A DNA stretch of 64,000 bases from assembly GCA_029706075.1 (NCBI GenBank), contig JAINUG010000014.1, forward strand, positions 4,494,501-4,558,500, given 5' to 3'. The first letter of the stretch is position 1; each line of letters begins with the position of its first letter. Both the position numbers and the translations under genes were made by a program. Positions 50,760-60,165 of the stretch are shown here, one piece after another. This stretch comes from Aldrovandia affinis (Eukaryota > Chordata > Actinopteri > Notacanthiformes > Halosauridae). The notes below the pieces were generated by a model, which was not told the DNA's origin, did no database searches, and was given only the letters and a program-made list of their open reading frames with translations.

Positions 50760-51081
50760 CAGGCACTCCTCACTTAACGACCTACCTGTTTAACGACCGC
50801 ACGGACTTACGACCAGCTCTCCGACCAGTCGGTATTGCACGCTGTACGAGAACTTTGGTCGTAGAAACGGCAGTGCGGCGTCTCAGCGCCAAGCATCTCA
50901 TCTCGCATCACCCTTTCTCAGTCTCAGTCTCGTTCCCGCAGTCGGTCAGTATTCACTACGCTAGCGTTCGCAATCCGCAAGACTACAAATATCGGTAAGG
51001 GGCGGCTCCTCGCTTATCGACCAATTCGCTTAATGACCTAGTCGTAGGAACGGAACTCGGTCGTTAAGTGAGGAGTGCCTG
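50760..51081. mobile_element. Tigger/pogo-like MITE
   Basis: 322 bp with perfect 21-bp inverted ends (left CAGGCACTCCTCACTTAACG A, right its complement), each flanked by TA (50758-50759 and 51082-51083). Subterminal copies of a TTAACGACC-like motif follow. The TA duplication and the CAGG(C/N)...CTC type end suggest the TcMar-Tigger group. It ends only 145 bp from the gcnt1 stop. Confidence 0.85.
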
Positions 51082-51226
51082 TATGGAGCTGGGGAGCTCT
51101 ACCATTGGCTGAAACCGGCATCGTGACTCCAACTATGGTGCAGTCTCTTAAATGGAAAGTGCTTTTAGAGCGTAACCTTTTCATCAATACCGGTGGCTTA
51201 AGAAACGCAATATGCTGCCATTGCGA

Positions 51227-52498
51227 TCAGGCTATTTCCTTCAGGGCCTTGCTCCGCAGGTGCTTCTCCAGACAGCGCACGACGAAGGGGTCGCTGTCAG
51301 TGTCGAACTTGTTGGCAAAGAGCTGGGGCTTCTGCAGCATCCAGCCCAGGTCACCCGCGCCATACACACAGATCGCACGGACGTGCTGTCCGCTGCAAGG
51401 TGGGTACATCGCCCCTTTGGACTCCACCCCTTCAAAGTATTGCCACTTCACCAGGCGGGACAGGGAGTTCACGTCCGTCACGTCGTAGCGGTTGTTGATC
51501 GGGATGGAACCAGGGACGCCGGGCATCCTCTGTATCGTTGCCCACAGGAACTCGTCTGGGCTGTAACCGTCCTTGGCCCACTCGATCAGCCGGGCCGCTC
51601 TGGGGTCCTCCAAGACGAACTGCACAAAGCCCCGGCTCACCACGATGTAGGCCCCGCCCGTGAACACGGGGGTCTCGATGGGCGGCGGCGCCTTGTCCTG
51701 CCCCGTCCTCCAGATAGCGCCGTCCACCACCTCGTGGCGTTTCCTCCACCGCACCAACTTCGAGCCCGGAGCCTTCTCCGTCTCCAAGCTGTTCTTGCCC
51801 CTCAGCGCCTTCAGCTTGGACACAATCTCCAGGTTCGTCTTCAGTGGGAAGTCCTGGCCGCACAGGTTGAGGAAGTACTTCCAGGCGGAGCTGCGGTCGT
51901 ACAGGTCCCGCATGCAGTTGAGGTCGGCCTGGACCCGGCTCCAGCTGCCGTACACCACATTCTCCAGCCGGCTGGCGATGAAGACGTTGTCAAAGCAGGA
52001 GGTGAGCCGCAGCACGGCCGACAGGAAAGAGGCCGGCGCCTTCTTGTCCACGTGGAGGCAGTAGATGTTCTGCGGCGCATAGATGGCCCGCAGGAGTCGC
52101 TCCAGGGTCTGGATCTTGTGGTGGACCACGATCGAGTATGCAATGGGGAACTCGGCCTCCTCCTGGCTCAGCGGGAAGGGGAAGTACTTCCGCCTCACCC
52201 GGAAGTGCTCGCAGTTCCTGGCCCACTCCGTGAACTGAGTGTCCGTGGTGCGAGTCTTGGCCCGGAAGCTGCGTGTGATGGAGAGGATCTTGACCCGCTC
52301 CATCTCCTCTGGGTCCTGCTTTATCAGCTTGGTGCAGTTGCACATGTCCTCAGGGCTGTCATCGTTGTAATCCAGGATGCTGTAGTCCAACGTGTATTTC
52401 ATCTTCATGTGAATTATACAAAGTGCAGTCAAGATTAATGTTCCAGCCAGCAATACGTTCTTCCACCTCATGGATCTGACCACTGTTCTTACTGACAT
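51227..52498 (-). CDS. gcnt1: gcnt1, core-2 beta-1,6-GlcNAc transferase
   Basis: An intact single coding exon of 423 codons; human GCNT1 has 428. The enzyme adds GlcNAc in beta-1,6 linkage to the GalNAc of core-1 O-glycans in the Golgi, making core 2 branches. It is a type II membrane protein with a short cytosolic tail, one membrane segment at residues 14-31 (NVLLAGTLILTALCIIHM), a stem, and a GT14 domain from about 115 (EFPIAYSIVVHHKIQTLERL). The proposed catalytic glutamate is E316 in SPDEFLWAT. All nine cysteines conserved in the family are present (55, 96, 147, 168, 195, 213, 368, 377, 409). One N-glycosylation sequon (N54-C-T) is visible; the second mammalian site is absent. The first ATG fits the family; M10 is an alternative. 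Noncoding 5' exons are not identified. It lies tail to tail with prune2, as in human 9q21. Confidence 0.95.
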   Translation of the reverse strand: MSVRTVVRSMRWKNVLLAGTLILTALCIIHMKMKYTLDYSILDYNDDSPEDMCNCTKLIKQDPEEMERVKILSITRSFRAKTRTTDTQFTEWARNCEHFRVRRKYFPFPLSQEEAEFPIAYSIVVHHKIQTLERLLRAIYAPQNIYCLHVDKKAPASFLSAVLRLTSCFDNVFIASRLENVVYGSWSRVQADLNCMRDLYDRSSAWKYFLNLCGQDFPLKTNLEIVSKLKALRGKNSLETEKAPGSKLVRWRKRHEVVDGAIWRTGQDKAPPPIETPVFTGGAYIVVSRGFVQFVLEDPRAARLIEWAKDGYSPDEFLWATIQRMPGVPGSIPINNRYDVTDVNSLSRLVKWQYFEGVESKGAMYPPCSGQHVRAICVYGAGDLGWMLQKPQLFANKFDTDSDPFVVRCLEKHLRSKALKEIA

Positions 52499-53266
52499 CT
52501 TTATGACAGGTGAGGAGGTGAGGCAGGGGTGGTGTTTGGGATTTTATCTCACTCCAACCTGGAGGAAAACTTCTAAACCCTGGACAAAAAACGACAAAGG
52601 CACAAGCAATCAGAACAAAGGTAGTGTACATTCTCCATAGCACTTATGTAGCAGAGAATAGACAGAAATACAAACACTATACACTAACACAAACACCATT
52701 AAGTCCATTAAAGTATTACAGATTTCAGTTACGGCTACCTAGGGCCAGGAATGAATTTAACCACACTGCATTTTTGACTACATTTAAGCAACAAATCAAA
52801 ACACATCCTACAAACATTTTAATATATGCCATTTAGCAGATATTTTATGTTAACTTCAGCAAATTACCAGTCTTAATGGTGTGAAAGGTTATTATATATA
52901 TATTTTTTAACACTCTTCAGCGCTGCTGGGTAGCTCATCATGTTAAGACCCTGTTCAAGTGTGTGGATGGACCCGGAGCGGTCGAACCTGGAGCGGTGCC
53001 CAAGGAGGTGAGGGAGAGGGTGGTCTGTATCTGGTTGCACACCAGCGACCCCCACTGGCCAATGGGGCACCCATGTCTGGGTCTTCCTGTACAAAGTGTG
53101 TCTTCCTCCGATTCGAGTCTCTACAAAAAGTTGTGGACTGCAGTGGGGAAAGAAGGAGCGGCTGACATCACGTGTTGCTTGTCTGCGCTCTCCCGGATTG
53201 ATAACGTGGGTTGTGGCATGTGCCACTTGAAAATACAATTGGGCGTTCCAAATTGGGAGCAAAAGG
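52499..53266. other. region upstream of gcnt1
   Basis: 52700-52850 carries a weak LINE RT-like C-terminal trace (FNHTAFLTTFKQQIKTHP). Nothing certain is seen otherwise. A promoter or noncoding first exon of gcnt1 may lie here or farther upstream. Confidence 0.4.
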
Positions 53267-53534
53267 GTAGTATAGAGGACCCCGCTTGTGTACCGATGTT
53301 TGGACTGGATTGAGGAACTGGATTGGGATTGGATTTTGGATTACGGATTACAACGACGAGTAAGGATTGTGGACTTTGTGTTTTAATTCCCCGAAGACCC
53401 CACCCTTTTTGTTTGTCAAGATTTGTTTCATAAATAATCGTTTTGTTTATATGACTGCCTCCTCTGGGTTATTTAACTGCCTAAGCCCTCTGCAAAGTTC
53501 CGTGAGTGTTGCCCAACCGCCAAGGGACACCACA
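53267..53534 (+). mobile_element. family A LTR, 3' part only
   Basis: The last 268 bp or so match the family A LTR (ACCCCGCTTGTGTACCGATG, then GAGTGTTGCCCAACCGCCAAG) and end GGGACACCACA. The 5' half is missing or replaced by unrelated sequence. Confidence 0.8.
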
Positions 53535-53547
53535 ATATATATATATA

Positions 53548-55160
53548 CAATGGGGGAAATAAGTATTGAACACATCAACATTTTTCCCAGTAAATGTATT
53601 TCCAATGAGGCCATTCAAGTGAAATTTGCACCAGACTTTGGTATTAACTCAAGAAATCCAGACAAAAAATCTAAACATTAAAGTCCATATGTAAATAAAG
53701 TTATGTGTAATAAAGTGGAATGACATAGGAAAAAAGTATTGAACACACAAACTGAAATTAATTCAATACTTAGTGGAGAAGCCTTTGTTTGTAATGACAG
53801 CTTCAAGGCGCTTTCTGTATGAAGTAACTAATCGCCCGCAGTATTCAGGTGTGATTTTGGCCCATTCCTCTACACAGTCTTTAAATCTTGAAGTGCGGGG
53901 GCCCTCTTGTGAATCTGGATCTTCAGATGCTTCCACAAATGTTCAATTGGGTTTAAGTCAGGTGATTGACTGGGCCATTCCAACAAGTTGATTTTCTTTC
54001 TCTGAAACCAATTGAGAGTTTCCTTTGCTGTATGCTTTTTGATCGTTGTCCTGCTGGAAGGTCCACCCACGTCTCATCCTCAGCATCCTGGTGGATGGCA
54101 GCAGGTTCATCTCAAGAATCTCTCTGTACATGGCTCCATTCATTGTTCCTTCAATGATATGAAGTCTGCCAGTACCACGAGAGGAGAAACAGCCCCACAT
54201 CATGATACTTACACCTCCAAACTTCACTGTTGGTATAGTGTTATTCGGGTGATGTGCAGTGCCATTTCTCCTCCAAACATGGTGTGTTGTGTGACAGCCA
54301 AAAAGTTTAATTTTGGTCTCATCTGACCAGAGTACATGCTCCCAGTAGTTCACTGGCTTGTCCAAATGTTGTTTAGCAAACTTTAAACAAGCTTCAACAT
54401 GTCTTTTTTTCAGTAGTGGAGTCTTGCGGGCTGAGCGTGCACAGAGGCCATGGCGGTGGAGTGCATTGCCTACTGTCCTTTCTGTCACAGTTGTACCTGC
54501 TGCCTCCAAGTCTTTCTGGAGCTCTTTCCTAGTGGTCCTTGGCTCTTTGGCTACTCTTCTAAGTATCCTTCTGACTCCCTGATAAGAAATCTTGCGAGGA
54601 GCTCCTGTGCGTGGCCGGTTGATGGTGGAGTGATGTTGCTTCCACTTACGGATAATGCCCCCAATGGTGCTTACTGGAAGATTCAGAAGTTGTGAAATAC
54701 GTCTGTAGCAATTCCATTTTCATGTTTTGCAACAATCTGGTTGCGAAGGTCTTGAGAGAGCTCTTTGCTTTTACCCATCATTAGATGTTTCTTGTGTGGC
54801 ACCTTGGTAACAAAAAAAAAACCTTTTATAGCCTATCAATATATTCTAACCCAGCTGACATGAATTAGCACAGATTGGAGGTAGAGTTGCCGCCTAATTA
54901 GTTATGGTTTTCAGCTGGTTCCTTGCCTTTCCTTGCTGTGGTGTACTGCTTTTTCTTAGTGTGTTCAATACTTTTTTCCTGTTTCATTCCACTTTATTAC
55001 ACATAACTTTATTTACATATGGACTTTAATGTTTAGATTTTTTTGTCTGGATTTTTTGAGTTAATACCAAAGTCTGGTGCAAATTTCACTTGAATAGGCT
55101 CATTGGAAATACATTTACTGGACAAAATGTTGATGTGTTCAATACTTATTTCCCCCATTG
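53548..55160 (-). mobile_element. Tc1-type transposon with IR/DR ends
   Basis: 1613 bp between TA dinucleotides (53546-53547 and 55161-55162). Each end has a terminal inverted repeat of about 203 bp with an outer motif AATAAGTATTGAACACATC and an inner direct repeat AAAAAGTATTGAACACAC, the IR/DR layout of Tc1-like elements. A minus-strand transposase is present. It has the N-terminal KSKELSQDLRNQIVAKHENG near 54720-54780, the central LWSDETKIKLFG, the FQQDND motif, and [18 protein letters not shown] near 53900-53970. It is broken near 54040 and in the N-terminal third, so it is inactive but young in appearance. Confidence 0.92.
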
Positions 55161-55167
55161 TATATAC

Positions 55168-55748
55168 TGTGGCAGCCGGGAGGGAGTAGTGAGGGGAATG
55201 GTTATAGAGGGCAGGTATGTGGCAGCACGCTGGCTCCACCCCATGCCCATATTAGGGCTTCCTGCTCAACGAGCTGCACTGGGGGAGAATCTCAGCGCAC
55301 CTGAAAGGAATCACGGGGCTGAGTGACCATGCTACAAAAAGAGGCGTGGCACTCAGCCAGCGAGAGTACCGCAAGGGAAATCAAACAGAGAGAGTGAGGA
55401 GAGAAATAAGAAAGGAATACAGTGCTGTGGAAATGAAGTGTTTGATAATTTGTTTGGATAGGAGAACCCGCTTTGTGCAACGAACTTGGAACGTCTGACA
55501 ACCCGACTGGAAAACCCGCCCTGGACCGTGTGAGAATCTGCGCCTGTGTACCGACCCCAGCTATCAGCCCCGACGATTCTCACGGATTACGGATTTCCCA
55601 GAAAACCCCAAGTGACTCTCTCTCCCCTTTTCCCTTTCACTAAAAATATAATAAAATACCAGTGATTATTTCATTCCTTTGGTTGTGAATCTCGTTAATT
55701 ATCTGGCTTGGTTTCGTGACAACTCCACACTCCCCGGGGTTTGTCACA
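55168..55748 (+). mobile_element. solo LTR (family C)
   Basis: 581 bp starting TGTGGCAGCCGGG and ending GGGTTTGTCACA, flanked by a perfect 4-bp duplication ATAC (55164-55167 and 55749-55752). It has a polyadenylation-like ATAATAAAATACC near 55648. Its first bases resemble family A but the body differs. Confidence 0.85.
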
Positions 55749-56060
55749 ATACAGTATATATATTGTTGGGCAAGTGAGAATTTTATAAAAACAAGTGTCA
55801 AGTCAAGTGGTTCAGCACTCTGAAAACTAATAAAAGAAAATTAGAAAGTATACACTTTTCAGTGTATTCTGTGCCAACCAAAGTAGAAGACATCAAGCTC
55901 GAACTTGAGAACACATATTCAGGTGTGTAGCTAGCTAGCTAGCTAACATTAGGTTGCTAATTTATCTGGTGTTTTACCATTCAACTCTGGCTAACTATGT
56001 TAGCTAAAGTTGAATGTTGAACTTGGGTTTTGGGATTTCTGTCCTCAAAACAGAGTTTGT

Positions 56061-56439
56061 GGGCCTCCCGCGTGGTCCAGTGGTTACAACGTCCGACGCT
56101 GGCCACGGAGACCGGGGTTCAATTCCCCGTCTCGCCAAGTGTCGGCTTTGGCCGGGAGTGCCACCAGGGGCGGCGATTGGCTGTCCGCCCCAGGGAGGGG
56201 GAGGAAGCCGACGTGACGTTCGCTGCGAGAGTGGCCCTGTAAGTACGGGGTTCGGTCGACGGCTTGGCGAGTGATGTCTCGGAAGAGGCGTCACTTCGCC
56301 TTCGTCACTACCGGTCGCAGGACTACGGCAGCGAACTCACATTACTAGGGGGGGATTGACGTAAAAATAGCAGGTCTAATTGGCTACCAAATTGGGAGAA
56401 AATGGGATAAAATCTGAAACAAATTAAATAAATTTAAAA
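56061..56439 (+). mobile_element. S1 SINE, full length
   Basis: 379 bp. tRNA-Glu-like head (GGGCCTCCCGCGTGGTCCAG, GGTTCAATTCCCCGTC), body (GGGGCGGCGATTGGCTGTCC) and an A-rich tail. Flanked by a 14-bp duplication AAAACAGAGTTTGT at 56047-56060 and 56440-56453, perfect. Confidence 0.95.
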
Positions 56440-56679
56440 AAAACAGAGTTTGTTGCTTTGGTTCATTCATTAAGCATCAATGAGTAATTCTCAACGAGCA
56501 AACAACCCAAAACAGTGAAGGGAGACTCAACCTCACCAATGTGTAGCACCCACCTGGATGATGCACGGCAGCCATTTTGTGCCAGAATTTGATCTCACGG
56601 TTTTTGCCAGCTTGAAGCAGAGAGAGAGGGAATTATTGAGCCAATTAAACTGGGGGATGATTAGGTGGCAGACTGAAAG

Positions 56680-56721
56680 AGCCATGTTGGGAATTTGACC
56701 AGGACACAGGGGAACAACAAG

Positions 56722-56754
<33 letters not shown>

Positions 56755-57310
56755 ACCACAGTGAGTCAGGACTTCGGTTTAGCTTCTCATCCGAAACACA
56801 GTGGCTGTGTCCGAAACCGCTCACTCGTTCCCTATTCCCTATTCCCTATATAGTATATACTATATAGTGTACTATTTAGAGAACGAAAGTAGTGTTTTCG
56901 GAGACTACAACTGAACGTCATTTGCGTCAAAAAAAAGAAAAAAAGTGCCGGATATTCAGGTGACACAAGCGAATCATTTCTGTCGCCGTCGCTGTATTTC
57001 TTTCTGTCGCCATTCTTTCCCTTCTCTCCTTCGGTATGACACGACCGCATTGCATTGTGGTAGACGGGATCAATTCTAGGGTAAAGTAGGGTACAGTCGA
57101 TGTACACTACAAATCACGGTGAATTGTGGGTATTTTCTCGTTCCCTATTTAGTGTACGAAATTCACATTTTAGAATTCGTCGCACTCTACAAAATGGCGT
57201 CCACACAAAGTAGTGTACTAAATAGGGAATAGGGAGTGGTTTCGGACACGGCCATCGTCTCCTACAGCACAGTGTCCCCATCACTGCACTGGGGTGTAAT
57301 ATCCTGTAGC
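56680..57310 (+). mobile_element. widespread fish repeat, split by a MITE
   Basis: Recognisable on the left by GACCACAGTGAGTCAGGAC and TTCGGTTTAGCTTCTCATCC, and on the right by ACAGTGTCCCCATCACTGCA. Both halves belong to a common vertebrate repeat. The MITE at 56803-57253 lies between them. Confidence 0.65.
56803..57253. mobile_element. MITE with GGCTGTGTCCGAAACC ends
   Basis: 451 bp with imperfect inverted ends: GGCTGTGTCCGAAACCGCTC on the left and GGTTTCGGACACGGCC on the right. Extended subterminal TTCCCTATT/AATAGGGAA repeats support it. It is inserted in the repeat at 56680-57310. Confidence 0.8.
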
Positions 57311-57799
57311 TAGGATATCTGTCATTGACAGCTCATTTGCATAGGTGAGAGGTCATGATCAGACGCTCGAGGCATGGCACGTTACAAGATGGACGCTGCA
57401 ATAAACAACAGTTGATTGTTACTACGCCTCTCGTCAGTTTAATACAAGACCAAAGTATTACATGGGGAACACCACATCTTTCAGCAACATCTTAGTTTTC
57501 CATCCACTTACTAACCACACCTGCTTCACTTCAGCAGGAACAGGGTACATGATGGTATGGCTGCTGGCTAAGCCTCCATGCCTCTAAGGTTTGTAGTGGA
57601 GAGCGGAGCTGGTGTCAGGGCAGGGTCGGCTGTGGGTGTGAGGGCGGCCCCTTCCTCACACTCACAGCCAGCCCTGGTCTCATCACCTCAGCCACACTGC
57701 TTCATTCGTGTTATTTAATTATATTAATTCATACACATAGACTACACAAACGCATGCACGTGTGTGAATGTATACTTGTGTGTGTGTGTGTGTACACGT

Positions 57800-58425
57800 T
57801 GTGGCAGCCCAAGGGGCTGCACAAGGAAATGGCTGCCTGGCCTACAACACATGGGAGCCAGGGAACACTACATTTCCCAGCAGGCCACAGTCACACCTGA
57901 GCCAAGTCAAGGCAATGGGACTAATGACCAGCTGAAGGCCATTTAAAGGCCTATTTAAAGGGCTGATTCCCATTAAACTGAGAGAGGAGTAGGAAAGTGT
58001 TTGTGAGGAGTTGGTGAGTGTGGAAAGGAGAGAAAACTGTGACGTTTTTTGACTAGCTGGGAATTAGAGAGAGTAAGAAACTGTGAAGTCGTTTGACCAG
58101 CCAGGATTTGGAAAGAGTGTTTTGGAGTGTTGTGTATGAAACTGGATTGTTCTGAGGACCCCCTTTGGATTGACTATGGACTGGATTGCGGAACGGAACT
58201 GGATAACGGAATTGAATATTGGACATTGACAACGAGCTAAGGATTGTGGACTGTGTTTGTATTCCCCTGAACACCCTGCCCTTTGTTTTGTGTAGTGTTT
58301 GTCAAGAAGATTATTAGGTTAATAAATTATTGTTTTGTTTTGAATACTGCCTCCTTCGTGGGTTTCAACTTGCCTACACCCTCTGCAAGGTCCGAGAGTG
58401 TCGCCCAACCCCCGGGGACACCACA
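57800..58425 (+). mobile_element. solo LTR (family A)
   Basis: 626 bp starting TGTGGCAGCC and ending GACACCACA. Flanked by a perfect 4-bp duplication ACGT (57796-57799 and 58426-58429). AATAAATTATTG lies near 58320. It is longer than the 27508 copy because of a partial internal duplication near 58030-58110 (repeated GAAACTGTGA..GTTTGACCAGC). Confidence 0.9.
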
Positions 58426-58429
58426 ACGT

Positions 58430-59505
58430 GTATATGTGAGTGTGCGACCATGTGAAAATCTATCTTCGTTATTTGGCGGACTTTATGGTGACTTGAGCTA
58501 TGTGAGCTACTTGTGTGTGCCTGATAAGCACAAGTTCAAGCATACATGCAACTATGAAAATCTTTTAACACTTGAACTTTCTGGCTGTAAATAGCTGTGC
58601 AGGACCAATTGCATAAGATGGCAGACTCCCATTACAGCTAATAATCTGGCGTGAGAATTCATGAAAACTCACAAAAATCAAACTCCGGTAATCGAGCTCA
58701 GGTACAATCGAATCTGCTAGACTGTCACTGGATAATTAGCAGTGGTGGGTGATGAATGTTATGGATTGTGGATGGAACAAAAAAAAAAATCTATGATTTA
58801 TTTATTTAAGTCAACATTTTAACCATACAATGGTATTCATATGTTTGAGAAAATGGTTTGTCCAGCAAGTGTGGAAAGTTTTGACCGCTTTGTCAGTGCT
58901 TACACAAACCGCACCTTACACGCCATAGTGTGCATTGTGCATTATGCTGTTTATTTTTTAGCATTAATCTCACCATATAAATAAAATTGTGTGACCACAA
59001 TGGTAAATAGTGCGTTGCGTATAACTATAGACTACATTCTTTGTGCTTCTGGCAGGATTTATCTACGCATGTTTGTTCCTGGTTACGTGAATTTAGAACT
59101 ATTGAAGCTGGTCTTTTGTGTCTGTGTTTTCACACTCTGACCTTCAGCAGAGTAAAAGCAGCACGCTATGTATATCTCATTGCCACATTAACCTTTACAG
59201 AACAAGGTCCTCCTTGTGGGTAAGACCTGTGGCTCATGTCTATAGCCAAGGGCCCCCGGTTTACTCTTCTGACAATTATTTGTCAGATTCTCCTGCTTAT
59301 CTCTTCTTACATGTGAACATATCTTTTCACAGATTGTGTTGAGAAATGGCCCCTTTCCCTCATAGAACTTGGGACTTCAGAGATATTTCTGTTCAGTTTA
59401 AGTTATCAGTACACAAATGGCCTACATAAATAAATTGGTTTTAGTACACCGCCTACATTTAAAAAAAAATTGTATACAGTTTGTATTCCTAAATATAATT
59501 AACAA
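58430..59505. other. intergenic, no gene seen
   Basis: Noncoding AT-rich sequence without a recognised repeat. Confidence 0.5.
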
Positions 59506-59507
59506 AA

Positions 59508-60165
59508 TATAGCCGCAAACGGCTATTAATGGTGTCCAAGCAAAATGTACTAATCACTGCTTATTGGATAAACGGTGCAAACATTTGGCCTACAAGGAGG
59601 CATTACCAAGAAGGTTAGTCATTGTATTGCTCACTGCAATGCAAGTCCCATGATCATCGGTCAAACGGACCCTGCGATATGGCTCACTCTTTGGCGTCTT
59701 TGCCACAACTTCATTAGTGCAAAATGGCCAAACGGTTTGAAGCATCAAAAAAAAAGTCTTCTGGGTTACTCCAGGCATACTTTGAGTGAAATTTGGTTAT
59801 GATTGCATCAACTTTAGGTGAAGAAGCTCCTAAAAAATTTGTTTTTGACAAAATTCAAAATGCCCCAAAATCGAATATGGCAGAAAGTGAACACATTGAC
59901 ATTATGACATGATATTTGCCTTAGCCAAGAATTCAGGGGGGAAAAGCATTTAGATTCTAGGCTTCACAGTTTAGAAGTTATGGGCCAAAATGTAAAATTG
60001 CTTGTTATAGTGGCACCATTTGACCGACCGGTGTAATTTTTGTTGCCTGAGTAGTGGGTAAGATTTGGAACCTATCTACCAAGTTCGGTTGCTGTAGAAC
60101 TCCAGATGCTGAAGGCAGAAAATTAATATTAATAATGGGAACAAAAACAATAGGGTTCCAGTGCA
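59508..60165. mobile_element. possible fish repeat with hairpin start
   Basis: Begins ATAGCCGCAAACGGCTAT, a short palindrome, and ends AATAGGGTTCCAGTGCAAC. This layout resembles a common fish interspersed repeat. The class cannot be assigned from the sequence alone. Confidence 0.4.

Noticed and set aside
51212..52438. 408-codon open frame on the plus strand
   Set aside because: It is the antisense shadow of gcnt1, whose minus-strand protein matches the family over its full length.
52873..53313. overlapping 116-129 codon frames
   Set aside because: No recognisable domain. The right part overlaps a truncated LTR, so a gene is not supported.
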